Notes: generated by a model from the sequence alone, not told the origin. A stretch of 64,000 nt of DNA from Fimenecus sp964540535 (GCA_964540535.1 CAZIMO010000001.1:124001-188000), one strand, 5' to 3'; counted from the first letter of the stretch, positions 9,314-19,022 are shown. A program made the numbers and translations.

Positions 9314-9460
9314 ATATTATTATGCAGAATTTTAATATCTGCGAATTACACTATGAATATTTTTAAGAAATATATCAATAAAAATATTTCTCTTTATGGA
9401 ATATTTCGCATTTTTAATATTCTATAATAAGATATAGAAAATTTTTTTGGGGGTATATCA

Positions 9461-9763
9461 ATGTATTACGAAGGCTTTTCAAAGCGTTTATCTGAGCTTA
9501 GGCAGGAAAAAGGTGTTTCTGCACGCGATATGAGTTTATCTTTGGGACAAAGCGAAAGCTATATCAATAAAATTGAGAATAATTACGCTATGCCCTCAAT
9601 GTCAGGCTTTTTCTACATTTGCGAATACCTTAATATTACTCCCCGCGACTTTTTTAATGAAGATGTTAAATATCCGATTCTTACCAAAGATCTTATTGAC
9701 AGCACTAAAAAGTTAAATGATACGCAAATGAATGCGTTGATTAACTTTATAAAAACACTTTAA
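9461..9763 (+). CDS. Small XRE-family transcriptional regulator
   Basis: A 100-aa protein with a Cro/C1-type helix-turn-helix over residues about 7-60 (RLSELRQEKGVSARDMSLSL, then GQSESYINKIENN). The C-terminal 35 residues are helical and could dimerise. A GGGGG ribosome site lies 9 nt before the ATG. Upstream (9320-9450) is a very AT-rich promoter region; downstream is a 12-bp inverted repeat at 9792. Stand-alone regulators of this size often control themselves or a neighbour, here possibly the membrane protein at 9892. Target unknown. Confidence 0.88.
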   Translation: MYYEGFSKRLSELRQEKGVSARDMSLSLGQSESYINKIENNYAMPSMSGFFYICEYLNITPRDFFNEDVKYPILTKDLIDSTKKLNDTQMNALINFIKTL

Positions 9764-9791
9764 TAAAAATACAGAATTTCATAGTACCGAA

Positions 9792-9823
9792 AACTAATCA
9801 AATTTAATTGTTTGATTAGTTTC
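9792..9823. repeat. Perfect 12-bp inverted repeat
   Basis: AAACTAATCAAA, an 8-nt spacer, then TTTGATTAGTTT. It lies 28 bp after the XRE regulator and about 70 bp before the membrane protein at 9892. It could be a weak terminator or, given the regulator next door, an operator; the lack of a T run after it favours the operator reading slightly. Confidence 0.6.
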
Positions 9824-9891
9824 AAATTTTACTGTTCATACTATAATCAAATGCGAATACACAAATTGCAGGTTATAAGAGGAGAATGTAT

Positions 9892-10530
9892 ATGGCAAAA
9901 TTCAATTTTTATCACTATGTATGGATATTTATTATAAGCTGTTATTTAGGATACGGCGTTGAAACCCTTTGGTGTTTAATCAAGAACGGGTACATAGAAA
10001 GCAGGCAGTCGCTTGTGTTGGGTCATTTAAGTATAGCCTACGGAATAGGTGCAGTGCTGCTTACACTGTTGCTTGTGCATTTTCAAAATTCTTCAGCGTG
10101 GAAAATATTTTTAGTGGCATTTTTAAGTGGAACAGTTGTTGAATACATCTGCTCTCTCGGACAAGAGATTTGCTTTGGTTCAGTCGCCTGGGATTACAGT
10201 CACCTCCCGCTCAACATCAACGGCAGAGTTTGCCTTTTATATTCGCTGTTCTGGGGTGTCTTGGGGCTTGCGTGGGTAAAATTTGTTATACCGCTTATGA
10301 GCAAGGGCTTTGACAAAATTCATATTCCCTTTAATAAGGCTATTATATGGGCTTTCATAGTGTTCTTTGTATTTGACGCAGCATTATCAGCATCGGCGGC
10401 GGTAAGAATGAACAAACGAGAAATCGGAGCAGAACCGAGAAATCAGTTTGAAGTATTTCTTGACGAGCATTTTAACGATGAAAAAATGCATGAAATATAC
10501 GCTAACTCAAGAAGTGTTGATGAAATATAA
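9892..10530 (+). CDS. CmpB-type membrane protein (putative ABC transporter type IV)
   Basis: A 212-aa protein with about five membrane spans. The sequence YGVETLWCLIKNG, LGHLSIAYGIGAVLL and LNINGRVCLLYSLFWGVLG matches the pattern of the family named putative ABC-transporter type IV (CmpB), common in Clostridia and of unproven function. The start at 9892 has GGAG 7 nt upstream; the ATG at 9886 is too close to it. No ATPase gene is adjacent, so a transporter role is not supported by context. A good terminator follows. Confidence 0.75.
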   Translation: MAKFNFYHYVWIFIISCYLGYGVETLWCLIKNGYIESRQSLVLGHLSIAYGIGAVLLTLLLVHFQNSSAWKIFLVAFLSGTVVEYICSLGQEICFGSVAWDYSHLPLNINGRVCLLYSLFWGVLGLAWVKFVIPLMSKGFDKIHIPFNKAIIWAFIVFFVFDAALSASAAVRMNKREIGAEPRNQFEVFLDEHFNDEKMHEIYANSRSVDEI

Positions 10531-10536
10531 AAAAGT

Positions 10537-10575
10537 TACCCGATTACTGATTTAAGATAATCGGGTATTGTTTTA
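10537..10575 (+). terminator. Terminator of CmpB-like gene
   Basis: 10-bp stem TACCCGATTA/TAATCGGGTA followed by TTGTTTTATTT, starting 6 bp after the stop codon. Confidence 0.88.
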
Positions 10576-10590
10576 TTTAAAATTAAGCAG

Positions 10591-10621
10591 TAAAAAACGG
10601 CGGAAGAAAAACTTCCGCCGT
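10591..10621 (-). terminator. Terminator of ftsZ
   Basis: On the minus strand, stem ACGGCGGAAG/CTTCCGCCGT (10 bp, AAAAA/TTTTT loop) followed by a T6 run, 16 bp after the ftsZ stop. It closes the dcw cluster transcript. Confidence 0.93.
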
Positions 10622-10636
10622 AATTATTGGGTAGAA

Positions 10637-11716
10637 TTATTTTCTGCTCTTGAAGAGATCAAGAATATCGCCCATATCTTCGTCAGCTCCGAAGCCGCTG
10701 TTTGAACTTATGTCGTCCATTGAAGAGCTGTACATAGGCTTTTTAGCCATACCGTTCTTATCAAGACCGAAGCCTGTTGCGATAACGGTAACATACATTT
10801 CATCATCAAGCTTTTCGTCAAAGGCAACACCGAAAATGATGTTTGCATCGTCATCAGCTTGTGAACGGATAATGCCTGCTGCTGTGTCAACATCTTCAAG
10901 AGTGATGTCAGGAGAAGCTGTAATGCTGATAATAACACCCTTTGCACCTGCGATTGTTGTTTCAAGAAGAGGACTTGAAATAGCATCGTTAGCTGCCTGC
11001 TCTGCCTTATCTTTACCGCTTGCGTGGCCGATACCCATATGAGCGTGACCTGCGTCTTTCATAACTGAAGTAACATCGGCAAAGTCAAGGTTGATGAATG
11101 AAGGCATTGTGATAAGGTCTGTAACTGAATTTACACCCTGGCGGAGAACATCGTCAGCAATGCCGAATGCGTTAGCGAATGTAATTCTCTGCTCTGAAAC
11201 ATATTTAAGTCTTTCGTTAGGAATAACGATAAGAGAGTCAACATGCTGTGAAAGCTCTGCAATACCTGCCTCTGCCTGCTTCATTCTGTGGCTACCCTCA
11301 AATGCAAACGGCTTTGTAACAATACCAACTGTGAGAATGCCCTTTTCTTTAGCAATTTCAGCAATGATGGGAGCTGCGCCTGTACCTGTTCCGCCGCCCA
11401 TACCTGCTGTAACGAATACCATTTGTGTGCCTGAAAGAGCCTCAATGATAGCGTCACGGCTTTCTTCTGCCGACTTCTGACCGATTTCGGGTTTTGCACC
11501 TGCGCCACGACCTGCGGTTACTTTTTCACCGATTTGAATTTTTGAATCTGCAAGTGAACGGGCAAGAGCCTGCTTATCTGTATTGATAGCGATAAGTTCT
11601 ACGCCGCCGATGCCTGCTTTTGCCATACGGTCAACAGCGTTTCCGCCGCCGCCGCCAACACCGATTACCTTAATATTTGCGATGTCTTGATACTGATTAT
11701 CAATTTCGAATGCCAT
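10637..11716 (-). CDS. ftsZ: Cell division protein FtsZ
   Basis: The tubulin-like GTPase that forms the division ring. The nucleotide motifs IGVGGGGGNAVDRM (near residue 18) and GMGGGTGTGAAP (near 105) are intact. Length is 359 aa from the ATG at 11716, which has AGGAGG 9 nt upstream; longer in-frame starts lack this. The C-terminal peptide GDILDLFKSRK is a short version of the conserved tail that binds FtsA/SepF. It is the last gene of the dcw cluster, separated from ftsQ by 245 bp holding an inverted repeat. No ftsA is present upstream. Confidence 0.98.
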   Translation of the reverse strand: MAFEIDNQYQDIANIKVIGVGGGGGNAVDRMAKAGIGGVELIAINTDKQALARSLADSKIQIGEKVTAGRGAGAKPEIGQKSAEESRDAIIEALSGTQMVFVTAGMGGGTGTGAAPIIAEIAKEKGILTVGIVTKPFAFEGSHRMKQAEAGIAELSQHVDSLIVIPNERLKYVSEQRITFANAFGIADDVLRQGVNSVTDLITMPSFINLDFADVTSVMKDAGHAHMGIGHASGKDKAEQAANDAISSPLLETTIAGAKGVIISITASPDITLEDVDTAAGIIRSQADDDANIIFGVAFDEKLDDEMYVTVIATGFGLDKNGMAKKPMYSSSMDDISSNSGFGADEDMGDILDLFKSRK

Positions 11717-11764
11717 TTTAAACATCCTCCTATGTATAGTTATTTTCACACCTATTGCATTTGA

Positions 11765-11851
11765 GAGTGAGTAATACTAAACACAATATTCGTTTTTTAC
11801 ATACTGAAAGAGTAATACATAAAATCATATTGTGCTTAATATTACCCACTC
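11765..11851. repeat. 25-bp imperfect inverted repeat in ftsZ leader
   Basis: Arms at 11765-11789 and 11827-11851 match as GAGTGRGTAATAYTAARCACAATAT with three differences; two of these can form G-U pairs in RNA on one strand. The 37-nt interior is AT-rich. It lies between ftsQ and ftsZ, about 50 bp upstream of the ftsZ start, so it would sit in the ftsZ 5' leader or act as a processing site or operator. A miniature mobile element is another reading. Confidence 0.7.
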
Positions 11852-11960
11852 TAATATAGGTTATTTTAACATTATTAAAAAATAATTGCAATATATATTG
11901 TATATATTTTTTGCAAAAATTTTATTTTTTACAGCTTTTTAACAGTTTCGTAATTATTTA

Positions 11961-12902
11961 TTATGCGTTGGGTTCTTCGCTGATAGAAGAGTCGTTATTT
12001 TTATCATCCGAAACGGTATCAGCGCTTTCGGGTTCTTGCGGTTTTGAGTCGCTTATTAAGCTTTCTTCAGACCAATACCCCTTGCCGTCAACGGTAAGAT
12101 TTATAGTTCCTCGATAATACTCATTTTCTTCATTTTGCGTTTCGATTGCCGATTTGCCGAGAGCCAATTTTTTATAAGTATTGGCGTTATCGGTTTCGCC
12201 GAGTACAAGAGTTATTCTACCCTGATACAGAAGTTTTATGTTATATATATCGGACAAATCTATTGAAGTTATACTGTCAATACCGCATTCTTCGCAGGCA
12301 TTGCTGACAAGTAAGAGCTTATCATACACCTTTTCGTTTTCGGTAACGATATTTGTGCCGACTTCGGCAGATGTGATTTCGCCTATATTAAGCAAGGTTA
12401 TATTTTCACCGATAAATTCGAGTCCGCTTTCAAGCACCTTACCGTTTTTGTTAAGCAACGTATAATAGCCTTCTTGAATTACGGCGTATTTTGCCTCGGT
12501 TTTTGTTATTATAAGCTCAAGACCTGACGGCAGATGCCGTTTAATTTTTACTGAATCTATATAAGGCAGTTCCGTTGAAATTTTTTCATTAATTTCATCC
12601 TTTGATATAAAAATCAGATTGTCGCCTATTGAAGCTCCGCTTGAAGCTATTATGCTCTCATTTGAATAAACAGCATCGCCCGAAACTGTGATTTCGCTTA
12701 TATTAAAAAACATTGTAAGCACTAAAATTATGCCGATAATAAGGAACAGCAAACAGACAGCCGAACGGATAATCAGCTTTTTGCGTCTGTTCTTTTTTCT
12801 GCGCTGATTTGTACGGTTGACAATTCGCTCATCGCCCGACATTTGTCTGCTGTCGTGTCTGCGGTTAGGCTGTTGTCTGCCCGTATTGCTGATTTGTTTC
12901 AT
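11961..12902 (-). CDS. ftsQ: Cell division protein FtsQ/DivIB
   Basis: A bitopic divisome protein bridging FtsL/DivIC and the septal synthase. A basic cytoplasmic stretch (residues 1-46) precedes a membrane span (about 47-70), a POTRA domain starting ISEITVSGDAVYSNESII, then the FtsQ beta domain and an acidic Ser-rich tail. Length 313 aa suits DivIB. The ATG at 12902 has AGGGTGAAGG just upstream and lies 38 bp inside the end of murA in another frame, so translation is coupled. Confidence 0.9.
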   Translation of the reverse strand: MKQISNTGRQQPNRRHDSRQMSGDERIVNRTNQRRKKNRRKKLIIRSAVCLLFLIIGIILVLTMFFNISEITVSGDAVYSNESIIASSGASIGDNLIFISKDEINEKISTELPYIDSVKIKRHLPSGLELIITKTEAKYAVIQEGYYTLLNKNGKVLESGLEFIGENITLLNIGEITSAEVGTNIVTENEKVYDKLLLVSNACEECGIDSITSIDLSDIYNIKLLYQGRITLVLGETDNANTYKKLALGKSAIETQNEENEYYRGTINLTVDGKGYWSEESLISDSKPQEPESADTVSDDKNNDSSISEEPNA

Positions 12903-14163
12903 CTGCCTTCACCCTTTTAATATCCGCCCCTAAAGAATTTAAAATTTCTTCGGGATTTTCGTAACCTCTGTCTATATGGTGTAATTCTGTTATTTCGGTT
13001 GTACCGTCGGCACAAAGCCCTGCAAGCATCATTGCTGAACCGCCACGCAAATCAGTGGATTTTACATTTGCGCCGTGCAGCTTGCGAACGCCCTCTATCA
13101 CTGCCATTCTGCCCTCGACGCTGATTTTAGCACCAAATCGAATAAGCTCGCCGATATGTTTAAAACGGCTTTCAAAAATATTTTCGACTATCACGCTTGT
13201 GCCTTCGGCAACGGTAGTGAGCGCCATTATCTGCGCCTGAACATCGGTGGGAAATCCCGGATATGGCATTGTGCGTATCATGGGAATTCTGTGAAGTTTA
13301 GGCGGAGCAATCAGTGTTACCCGTCTTCCGCTCACCGTCACATCGCACCCTGCCTCACGCAGGGGCTGAATTGTTGGACCGATATGTGATGGAATTATCT
13401 CTTTAAGACAGATTTTTCCGTTTGTCATTGCCGCCGCAATCATATATGTTGAAGCAACAATACGGTCGGGAATTACCGTATGCTCTGTTGAATTCAAGCG
13501 GCTTACTCCCTCAACAGTTACCGTGCTGTCGCCTGCCCCATGTATTCTTGCTCCGCATCGGTTCAAAAAGTCTGCCAAATCGCTGATTTCGGGTTCTCGC
13601 GCGGCGTTTGTAATTATTGTTGTACCCTTTGCAAGAACTGCCGCAAGAATAATATTTTCGGTAGCGCCTACGCTTGGAAACGAGAGAGTTATTCTTGTTC
13701 CCGTAAGTCCGTTTTCTTCTGACGAACAAATGATATATCCGTTTTCGGTAGTAACTGTTGCGCCGAACTGCTCCATTGCGGAAAGATGTAAGTCAATGGG
13801 ACGAAGCCCTATTTCGCATCCGCCGGGTGTTGAGAGAACAGCTTTACCCATTCTGCCCAATATTCCGCCTAAAAAAACAATTGAAGAACGCATTTCACGC
13901 ATTAAATCGTCGGGAACACGGTTTTGATTTACACCTGTTGAATCAACTGTTACCGTATTGCCCTCACGCATTACAACGCAACCGAGATATTCAAGAATTT
14001 TGATTGTTGCATTCACATCGGAAAGATTGGGACAATTATGTATGACGGAAATTCCGTTTACAAGAAGTGTTGCCACAAGTATCGGCAGTACGCTGTTTTT
14101 TGCGCCTTGAACAGCAATTTCGCCGTTCAACCGTCTGCCGCCGTTGATTACTATTTTATCCAA
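12865..14163 (-). CDS. murA: UDP-N-acetylglucosamine 1-carboxyvinyltransferase
   Basis: First committed step of peptidoglycan synthesis: transfer of enolpyruvate from PEP to UDP-GlcNAc. The PEP-binding loop Cys is present in GGCEIGLRPIDLH (near residue 112), so a fosfomycin-sensitive type is expected. The N-terminal INGGRRLNGEIAVQGAKNS is standard. Length is 432 aa. The predicted start is TTG at 14161-14163 with only a weak GTGTGA upstream; no nearby ATG fits. Its location between murG and ftsQ, where murD/murC often lie, is typical for some Clostridia. Confidence 0.96.
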   Translation of the reverse strand: MDKIVINGGRRLNGEIAVQGAKNSVLPILVATLLVNGISVIHNCPNLSDVNATIKILEYLGCVVMREGNTVTVDSTGVNQNRVPDDLMREMRSSIVFLGGILGRMGKAVLSTPGGCEIGLRPIDLHLSAMEQFGATVTTENGYIICSSEENGLTGTRITLSFPSVGATENIILAAVLAKGTTIITNAAREPEISDLADFLNRCGARIHGAGDSTVTVEGVSRLNSTEHTVIPDRIVASTYMIAAAMTNGKICLKEIIPSHIGPTIQPLREAGCDVTVSGRRVTLIAPPKLHRIPMIRTMPYPGFPTDVQAQIMALTTVAEGTSVIVENIFESRFKHIGELIRFGAKISVEGRMAVIEGVRKLHGANVKSTDLRGGSAMMLAGLCADGTTEITELHHIDRGYENPEEILNSLGADIKRVKADETNQQYGQTTA

Positions 14164-14241
14164 TTTTCACACGCCCTTTACAGTACAAAGAAATACGCTT
14201 GCGTCATATACTATGCAGATTGTGTAAAAAATGTTATTAGG

Positions 14242-15360
14242 TTATCTCATTAAATCTCCGATTATCATACAAATTTCGCTTAAAGCATTAGGCTTTGAGT
14301 TTTCACCTGCATTTAATGAGATTTTGCTAAGCTTTTCGGGATTATTTTTTAGATCAAGAACCGTAGAAGCCAAAATTTCACCGTTGAGATTTTTTTCTTC
14401 AATAAGTATTGCACCGTCATTTTCAGCCAATGTCATTGCATTATGGAACTGATGATTTTCTGCAACATTAGGTGACGGAATAAGAATTGACGGCTTTGCA
14501 AGCGCCTGAATTTCAGAAATTGACGAAGCGCCTGCGCGGCTTATTACCAAATCACAGGCAGGTAAGCAAATATCCATATTGTCTATGTACTCTCGTATCT
14601 CAATGTTAGTGCCCTTACCGTGAGATACACCCATTTCAGAAAGCTTACTGCTGACCCACACACCGTATTTTCCTGTTGCATGCAAAAATCGGAGATTTTT
14701 TTCATCTTTCAGAATATTGAACATACCGACGACTGCATTATTGACAGCGTCTGCTCCGAGAGATCCGCCCATTGACAAAACAAGCATATCGTTTTCACGA
14801 ATTCCGAGAGCCGCACGGGCGAAATCTCGGTCTGTTTTAACAATTTCACGGCGAACAGGAAGTCCTGTTACCACCGGCGGATTTTTACAGTTCATATATT
14901 TTTCGGCGGCAGATGAAGTAAGCATTACTTTATCAACAAGCTTTGCAAGAGCTTTATTTGCCACTCCGGGAAATGCGTTTTGCTCGTGTATTGCGGTTTT
15001 GATACCCATTTTGGCGGCAGTGCGCAAAACGGGACCTGTTACGTAACCGCCGAAGCCTACCACAGCGTCGGGCTTAAAAGCTTCAATGATTTCTTTCGCT
15101 TTTGCCGACGCTTTTAAAGCGAGGGTTACTGTTTTAATATTTTCAGCAATACCTTTCAGCGAAAAATTTCGTGAAAAGCCGTTCATTTCTACAGTTTTAA
15201 TCTCAAATCCTGCCTTTGGGACAATCTGTGTTTCCATTCGTCCTTCAGTACCTACAAAAAGGATTTCAGCATTGGGATTTAATCTTTTAATTTCTTTTGC
15301 CACAGCAACGGCAGGATTTATATGACCGCCCGTACCGCCTGCTACAAACATTATTCTCAT
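14242..15360 (-). CDS. murG: MurG N-acetylglucosaminyltransferase
   Basis: Adds GlcNAc to lipid I to make lipid II on the inner membrane face. GT-B fold: N-terminal GGTGGHINPA (residues 8-17) for the lipid phosphate, HEQNAFPG near 117, and the C-terminal UDP-GlcNAc site around GASSISEIQALAKPSILIP (near 275). Length 372 aa is usual. It follows ftsW by 6 bp in the dcw operon. Confidence 0.97.
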   Translation of the reverse strand: MRIMFVAGGTGGHINPAVAVAKEIKRLNPNAEILFVGTEGRMETQIVPKAGFEIKTVEMNGFSRNFSLKGIAENIKTVTLALKASAKAKEIIEAFKPDAVVGFGGYVTGPVLRTAAKMGIKTAIHEQNAFPGVANKALAKLVDKVMLTSSAAEKYMNCKNPPVVTGLPVRREIVKTDRDFARAALGIRENDMLVLSMGGSLGADAVNNAVVGMFNILKDEKNLRFLHATGKYGVWVSSKLSEMGVSHGKGTNIEIREYIDNMDICLPACDLVISRAGASSISEIQALAKPSILIPSPNVAENHQFHNAMTLAENDGAILIEEKNLNGEILASTVLDLKNNPEKLSKISLNAGENSKPNALSEICMIIGDLMR

Positions 15361-15366
15361 ATACGC

Positions 15367-16569
15367 TTACTCCTTTTTTCTTGCACTGCGTGAAACAGAA
15401 AGCACCATACCCATTTCACACAGAAGAATAATAAGCGAGGTACCGCCTGCCGAGAAGAACGGCAGTGAAATACCTGTATTAGGAAGAAAATCGCTGACAA
15501 CTCCGATATTAAGCGCTACTTGAATACCTACTTGAAATACGATACCCATACAAAGAAGCGCACTGAAACGGTCTTTTGCCATAAGTCCGATTTTAATACC
15601 TCTGTAAATAAGAAGTGCAAAAAGAATTATTATTGCAACGGCGCCTACAAATCCCAATTCTTCACACACAATTGAAAAAATGAAATCGTTTTGAGGCTCT
15701 GAAACATAAAGATGCTTTTGCTTTGACTGACCGAGACCTGTGCCTAAAAATCCGCCCGAGCCAATGGCATAAAGCGAATTATTAGTCTGCCAGCGTACTC
15801 CCATAGGGTCATAATCCTTATCAAGCCATGCAACAATTCGTTCGCCTGCGTATTCTTTAAGAATATTAGGATTTGCAATAAGCACAACTGCGCCTACTAC
15901 GATTATTCCGCCTGCTAATATAAACCATTTTCCTTTTACCTCGCCGAGAAAGAGCATTACAACGCCGATTGCAAGCATAAGCAATGTACCCGAAACATGG
16001 TTTTCAAGATAAACAAGACCTGCAAAAAGTATAATTATAATTCCGTATAAAACAAGCGAAGTAAATGATTTGTAAACTGTGAGCTTGCCGTTGGTCATTC
16101 TTAAAATCATTTCATTCGGGACTTTGCCTGTTACGCCCTTATAATTTCGTTCAAGGAGAAAAGCCAAAATCAAAATCAAACCGATTTTTGCAATTTCAGA
16201 GGGCTGAAATGTGGTAAAGCCCAAGTCAATCCAGCGTTTAAAGCCAGGCTTGTATTCGGGCAAAACAAGCACAATTCCCAGCAGACCTAAAGAAACAAAG
16301 AAACCTATTACAGCCGCAAGACGGAAATATTCATATCTTATTCGGGAAATGATGTACATTAAAACAAGACCGATAAGCGCAAAAAAGAGCTGATTTCTGA
16401 AAATTTTTGTACTGCCGCCGCGAAAATAATAGCTATAAGTATAGCTGGCTGAAAACAGCATTACAAGTCCTATTGTTACAATCGTTATCAGCAAAAGGAA
16501 AAAAGGAATGTCCATTGAGCCTGACGCTAAAAACATTGCCAATGGTGACTTTTTCTTTTTAGTTGCCAT
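15367..16569 (-). CDS. ftsW: SEDS glycosyltransferase FtsW
   Basis: The septal peptidoglycan polymerase working with a class B PBP. Ten membrane segments are readable across 400 aa. Typical SEDS stretches are TTFQPSEIAKIGL (near residue 117), NDFIFSIVCEELGFVG (near 295) and NIGVVSDFLPNTGISLPFFSAGG (split over about 357-378). Assigned FtsW rather than RodA because it sits between mraY and murG in the dcw cluster. murD, which usually precedes ftsW, is absent. Confidence 0.93.
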   Translation of the reverse strand: MATKKKKSPLAMFLASGSMDIPFFLLLITIVTIGLVMLFSASYTYSYYFRGGSTKIFRNQLFFALIGLVLMYIISRIRYEYFRLAAVIGFFVSLGLLGIVLVLPEYKPGFKRWIDLGFTTFQPSEIAKIGLILILAFLLERNYKGVTGKVPNEMILRMTNGKLTVYKSFTSLVLYGIIIILFAGLVYLENHVSGTLLMLAIGVVMLFLGEVKGKWFILAGGIIVVGAVVLIANPNILKEYAGERIVAWLDKDYDPMGVRWQTNNSLYAIGSGGFLGTGLGQSKQKHLYVSEPQNDFIFSIVCEELGFVGAVAIIILFALLIYRGIKIGLMAKDRFSALLCMGIVFQVGIQVALNIGVVSDFLPNTGISLPFFSAGGTSLIILLCEMGMVLSVSRSARKKE

Positions 16570-16601
16570 TTTCTCACCGCCTGTCAGTTGATGGATATAA
16601 T

Positions 16602-17633
16602 TTATTTATTAACTGCGCCGTACCAGAAGAGTGCCAAACCGATTACACAGCCGATAATATTTACAAGTGAAAAGACTGTTACGATTTTGCGTTCTTTCCA
16701 ACCGCACATTTCAAAATGATGATGAATAGGAGCCATTTTAAAAATTCTTTTTCCGTGAGTAATTTTGAAATAACCTATTTGAAGAACATCTGAAAGAGCT
16801 TCAATCACATAGATAATTCCGAAGAATACAAGAATAATCGGGCAGTCAATCGCATAAGCGAGCGCCACAACCATACCGCCCAAGAACATGGAGCCTGTAT
16901 CGCCCATCATAACCTTTGAGGGATAGTAATTCCAAATAAGATAGCCAAGCACACCGCCTGCCAAAGCCGCAGCAAGAACGCTGATACCAAGGAATTTTGT
17001 CATTAAAGCGGCAATGCAGAAAGCAATTGCGGCAGTTGATGTTACCGAAGCACAAAGTCCGTCAACACCGTCTGTAAAATTAACCGCATTAACTGCGCCG
17101 TATATTACGCATACACCGAAAATCCAGAAAAACCATTTAAGATCAACTGTGCCGACAAACGGGATTTTCATAAACGTAAGTCCGTTAATATGGAGCACGG
17201 TAAGGTAAGCTATAATAAGAATTATTTGCGGAATTGTTTTTTGGATTTCGGTAAGTCCGAGATTACGTTTTTTAACAACCTTGATATAATCATCGACAAA
17301 ACCGATTAAAGCAAAACCGAGAGCCAAAATAACACCTGCAACCAGTTTCACCTTTAACTGATCGGGCAGAATATAATCACTGCCGAAAAGGTCACCGCCC
17401 AAAAGATAATCTGTTACAAGCACAACAATAACAGAAACAACTGTGCTGACAATAAACATTATACCGCCCATTACGGGTGTACCCTGTTTTGACTTATGCC
17501 ACGCAGGACCGATATCAAGTATAGTTTGACCGAATTTCAGCTTTCTAAGCCAAGGAATAAGCACAAATCCCAATAAAAATGCGATTAAAAAGCTTAACAC
17601 CGCCGCAAAGGCTAACGCAATATAGATGTTCAT
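16602..17633 (-). CDS. mraY: Phospho-MurNAc-pentapeptide translocase MraY
   Basis: Makes lipid I by moving phospho-MurNAc-pentapeptide to undecaprenyl phosphate. Ten membrane spans in 343 aa. Catalytic Asp motifs are visible: FVDDYIKVVKKRNLGL (near 111), NFTDGVDGLC (near 187) and GDTGSMFLGG (near 244). The MraY-specific APIHHHFEMCGW motif (near 298) separates it from WecA-type enzymes. Directly precedes ftsW with a 32-bp gap. Confidence 0.98.
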   Translation of the reverse strand: MNIYIALAFAAVLSFLIAFLLGFVLIPWLRKLKFGQTILDIGPAWHKSKQGTPVMGGIMFIVSTVVSVIVVLVTDYLLGGDLFGSDYILPDQLKVKLVAGVILALGFALIGFVDDYIKVVKKRNLGLTEIQKTIPQIILIIAYLTVLHINGLTFMKIPFVGTVDLKWFFWIFGVCVIYGAVNAVNFTDGVDGLCASVTSTAAIAFCIAALMTKFLGISVLAAALAGGVLGYLIWNYYPSKVMMGDTGSMFLGGMVVALAYAIDCPIILVFFGIIYVIEALSDVLQIGYFKITHGKRIFKMAPIHHHFEMCGWKERKIVTVFSLVNIIGCVIGLALFWYGAVNK

Positions 17634-17655
17634 AAATCATTCTCCTTCTTTGATT

Positions 17656-19014
17656 TTAAACTCTCCACAATCTATATAATTCTTCAAAAATTTCTTCTAA
17701 TTTCATACCTCGGCTCGCTTTAAAAAGCACTGTGTCACCGAGTTTCAATTCATTATGCAGTGCTTTTGTAAGCTCCGCTTTATCAATAAATCTGAAAACC
17801 GATTTAAGTCCCGACTTTTTTGCACTGTCCGCCATAAATTCGGATTCTTTGCCGTAGGTAAAAAGCATATCCACATTGCACTCCGCCGCATATTCGCCCA
17901 CATTGCGGTGCGCAGTTTCGGAATAAGAACCCAACTCAAGCATATCACCGAGAATAGCGATTTTTCTGCCCTTTGCAATTTTACAAAGTGAATTAAGTCC
18001 TGCCTTTTGTGAATCGGGGCTTGCGTTATAGCAATCTTCAATAACGGTAATTCCGTTTGCCTCTTTAATTCTCTGGCGCATTCCCGACGGTACATATTCC
18101 GAAAGTCCCTTTGCAATATCCTTCGGATTTATACCGTATTCAATACCCACCGCAAAAGCCGCAAGCGCATCATAAACATTGTGAATTCCCACAGTGGGAA
18201 TTATGATTTTTTGTCTTATATCGCCTTTTACTGCGGTAAATTCAGTTGAAAGACCGATTTCTTTAATATTCTCGGCAAGAATATCGCAATTTTTATTTTC
18301 AATGCCGAAATATATCACTTTAAAGCCATCGATTTTTGCTGTTGACAGCTTATCGTTATCACCGTTCAAGAAAAGCGGTGAACCTTCTTTTAATCCGTCA
18401 AGAATTTCAAGCTTTGCCTTTAAAATCCCGTCGCGTGAACCTAAATTCTCAATATGTGAAACACCGACATTGGTGATTATCGCGCAGTCGGGCTTGCAGG
18501 ATTTTGAAAGCGCCGAAATTTGCCCTGCATTGTCCATTCCCATTTCGATTACTGCCGAACCGTAGGTTTCATCAAGACGGAAAATCGTTTTCGGCATACC
18601 GATTTCATTATTGAGATTGCCCTCGGTTTTAAGCGTTTTATTCTTTTGAGAAAGCACGCAGGCTGTCATTTCTTTTGTAGTAGTTTTACCCACACTGCCT
18701 GTAAGCCCAACAACCAAAAGATTTGGCATTGACATACGGTAAAATGAGGCAAAATCCAAAAAAGCCTGCTTCGTATCTTCAACCAATATTACAGGCGCTG
18801 AACAGTCAATTTTTTTATGACTTACAATTGCGCCCACGCCTTTATTTGCCACAGCTTCAATAAAATCATGACCGTCAAAGCGTTCGCCTTTTATAGCGAA
18901 GAACAGTGTGTTTTTATCAACATCACGGCTGTCGATTGAAACGCGGTTTATTAAGTTTTCAGAAGGAATGTCTGCGTTCAACGCTTTTGCAATTTCGCTT
19001 ACCCGTAAATTCAT
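17656..19014 (-). CDS. murF: UDP-MurNAc-tripeptide D-Ala-D-Ala ligase
   Basis: Adds the D-Ala-D-Ala dipeptide to the UDP-MurNAc-tripeptide. Mur ligase layout: N-terminal domain, P-loop GLTGSVGKTTTKEM (near residue 106), central motif EMGMDNAGQI (near 157), and the C-terminal domain with YNASPDSQKAGL (near 330). Length 452 aa is normal. RBS AGGAGT sits 5 nt before the ATG. It follows murE by 8 bp. Confidence 0.97.
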   Translation of the reverse strand: MNLRVSEIAKALNADIPSENLINRVSIDSRDVDKNTLFFAIKGERFDGHDFIEAVANKGVGAIVSHKKIDCSAPVILVEDTKQAFLDFASFYRMSMPNLLVVGLTGSVGKTTTKEMTACVLSQKNKTLKTEGNLNNEIGMPKTIFRLDETYGSAVIEMGMDNAGQISALSKSCKPDCAIITNVGVSHIENLGSRDGILKAKLEILDGLKEGSPLFLNGDNDKLSTAKIDGFKVIYFGIENKNCDILAENIKEIGLSTEFTAVKGDIRQKIIIPTVGIHNVYDALAAFAVGIEYGINPKDIAKGLSEYVPSGMRQRIKEANGITVIEDCYNASPDSQKAGLNSLCKIAKGRKIAILGDMLELGSYSETAHRNVGEYAAECNVDMLFTYGKESEFMADSAKKSGLKSVFRFIDKAELTKALHNELKLGDTVLFKASRGMKLEEIFEELYRLWRV

Positions 19015-19022
19015 AAATACTC

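Noticed and set aside
9300..9460. Small RNA or riboswitch before the XRE gene
   Set aside because: The region is AT-rich with loose symmetry only; no stable fold or known motif could be read.
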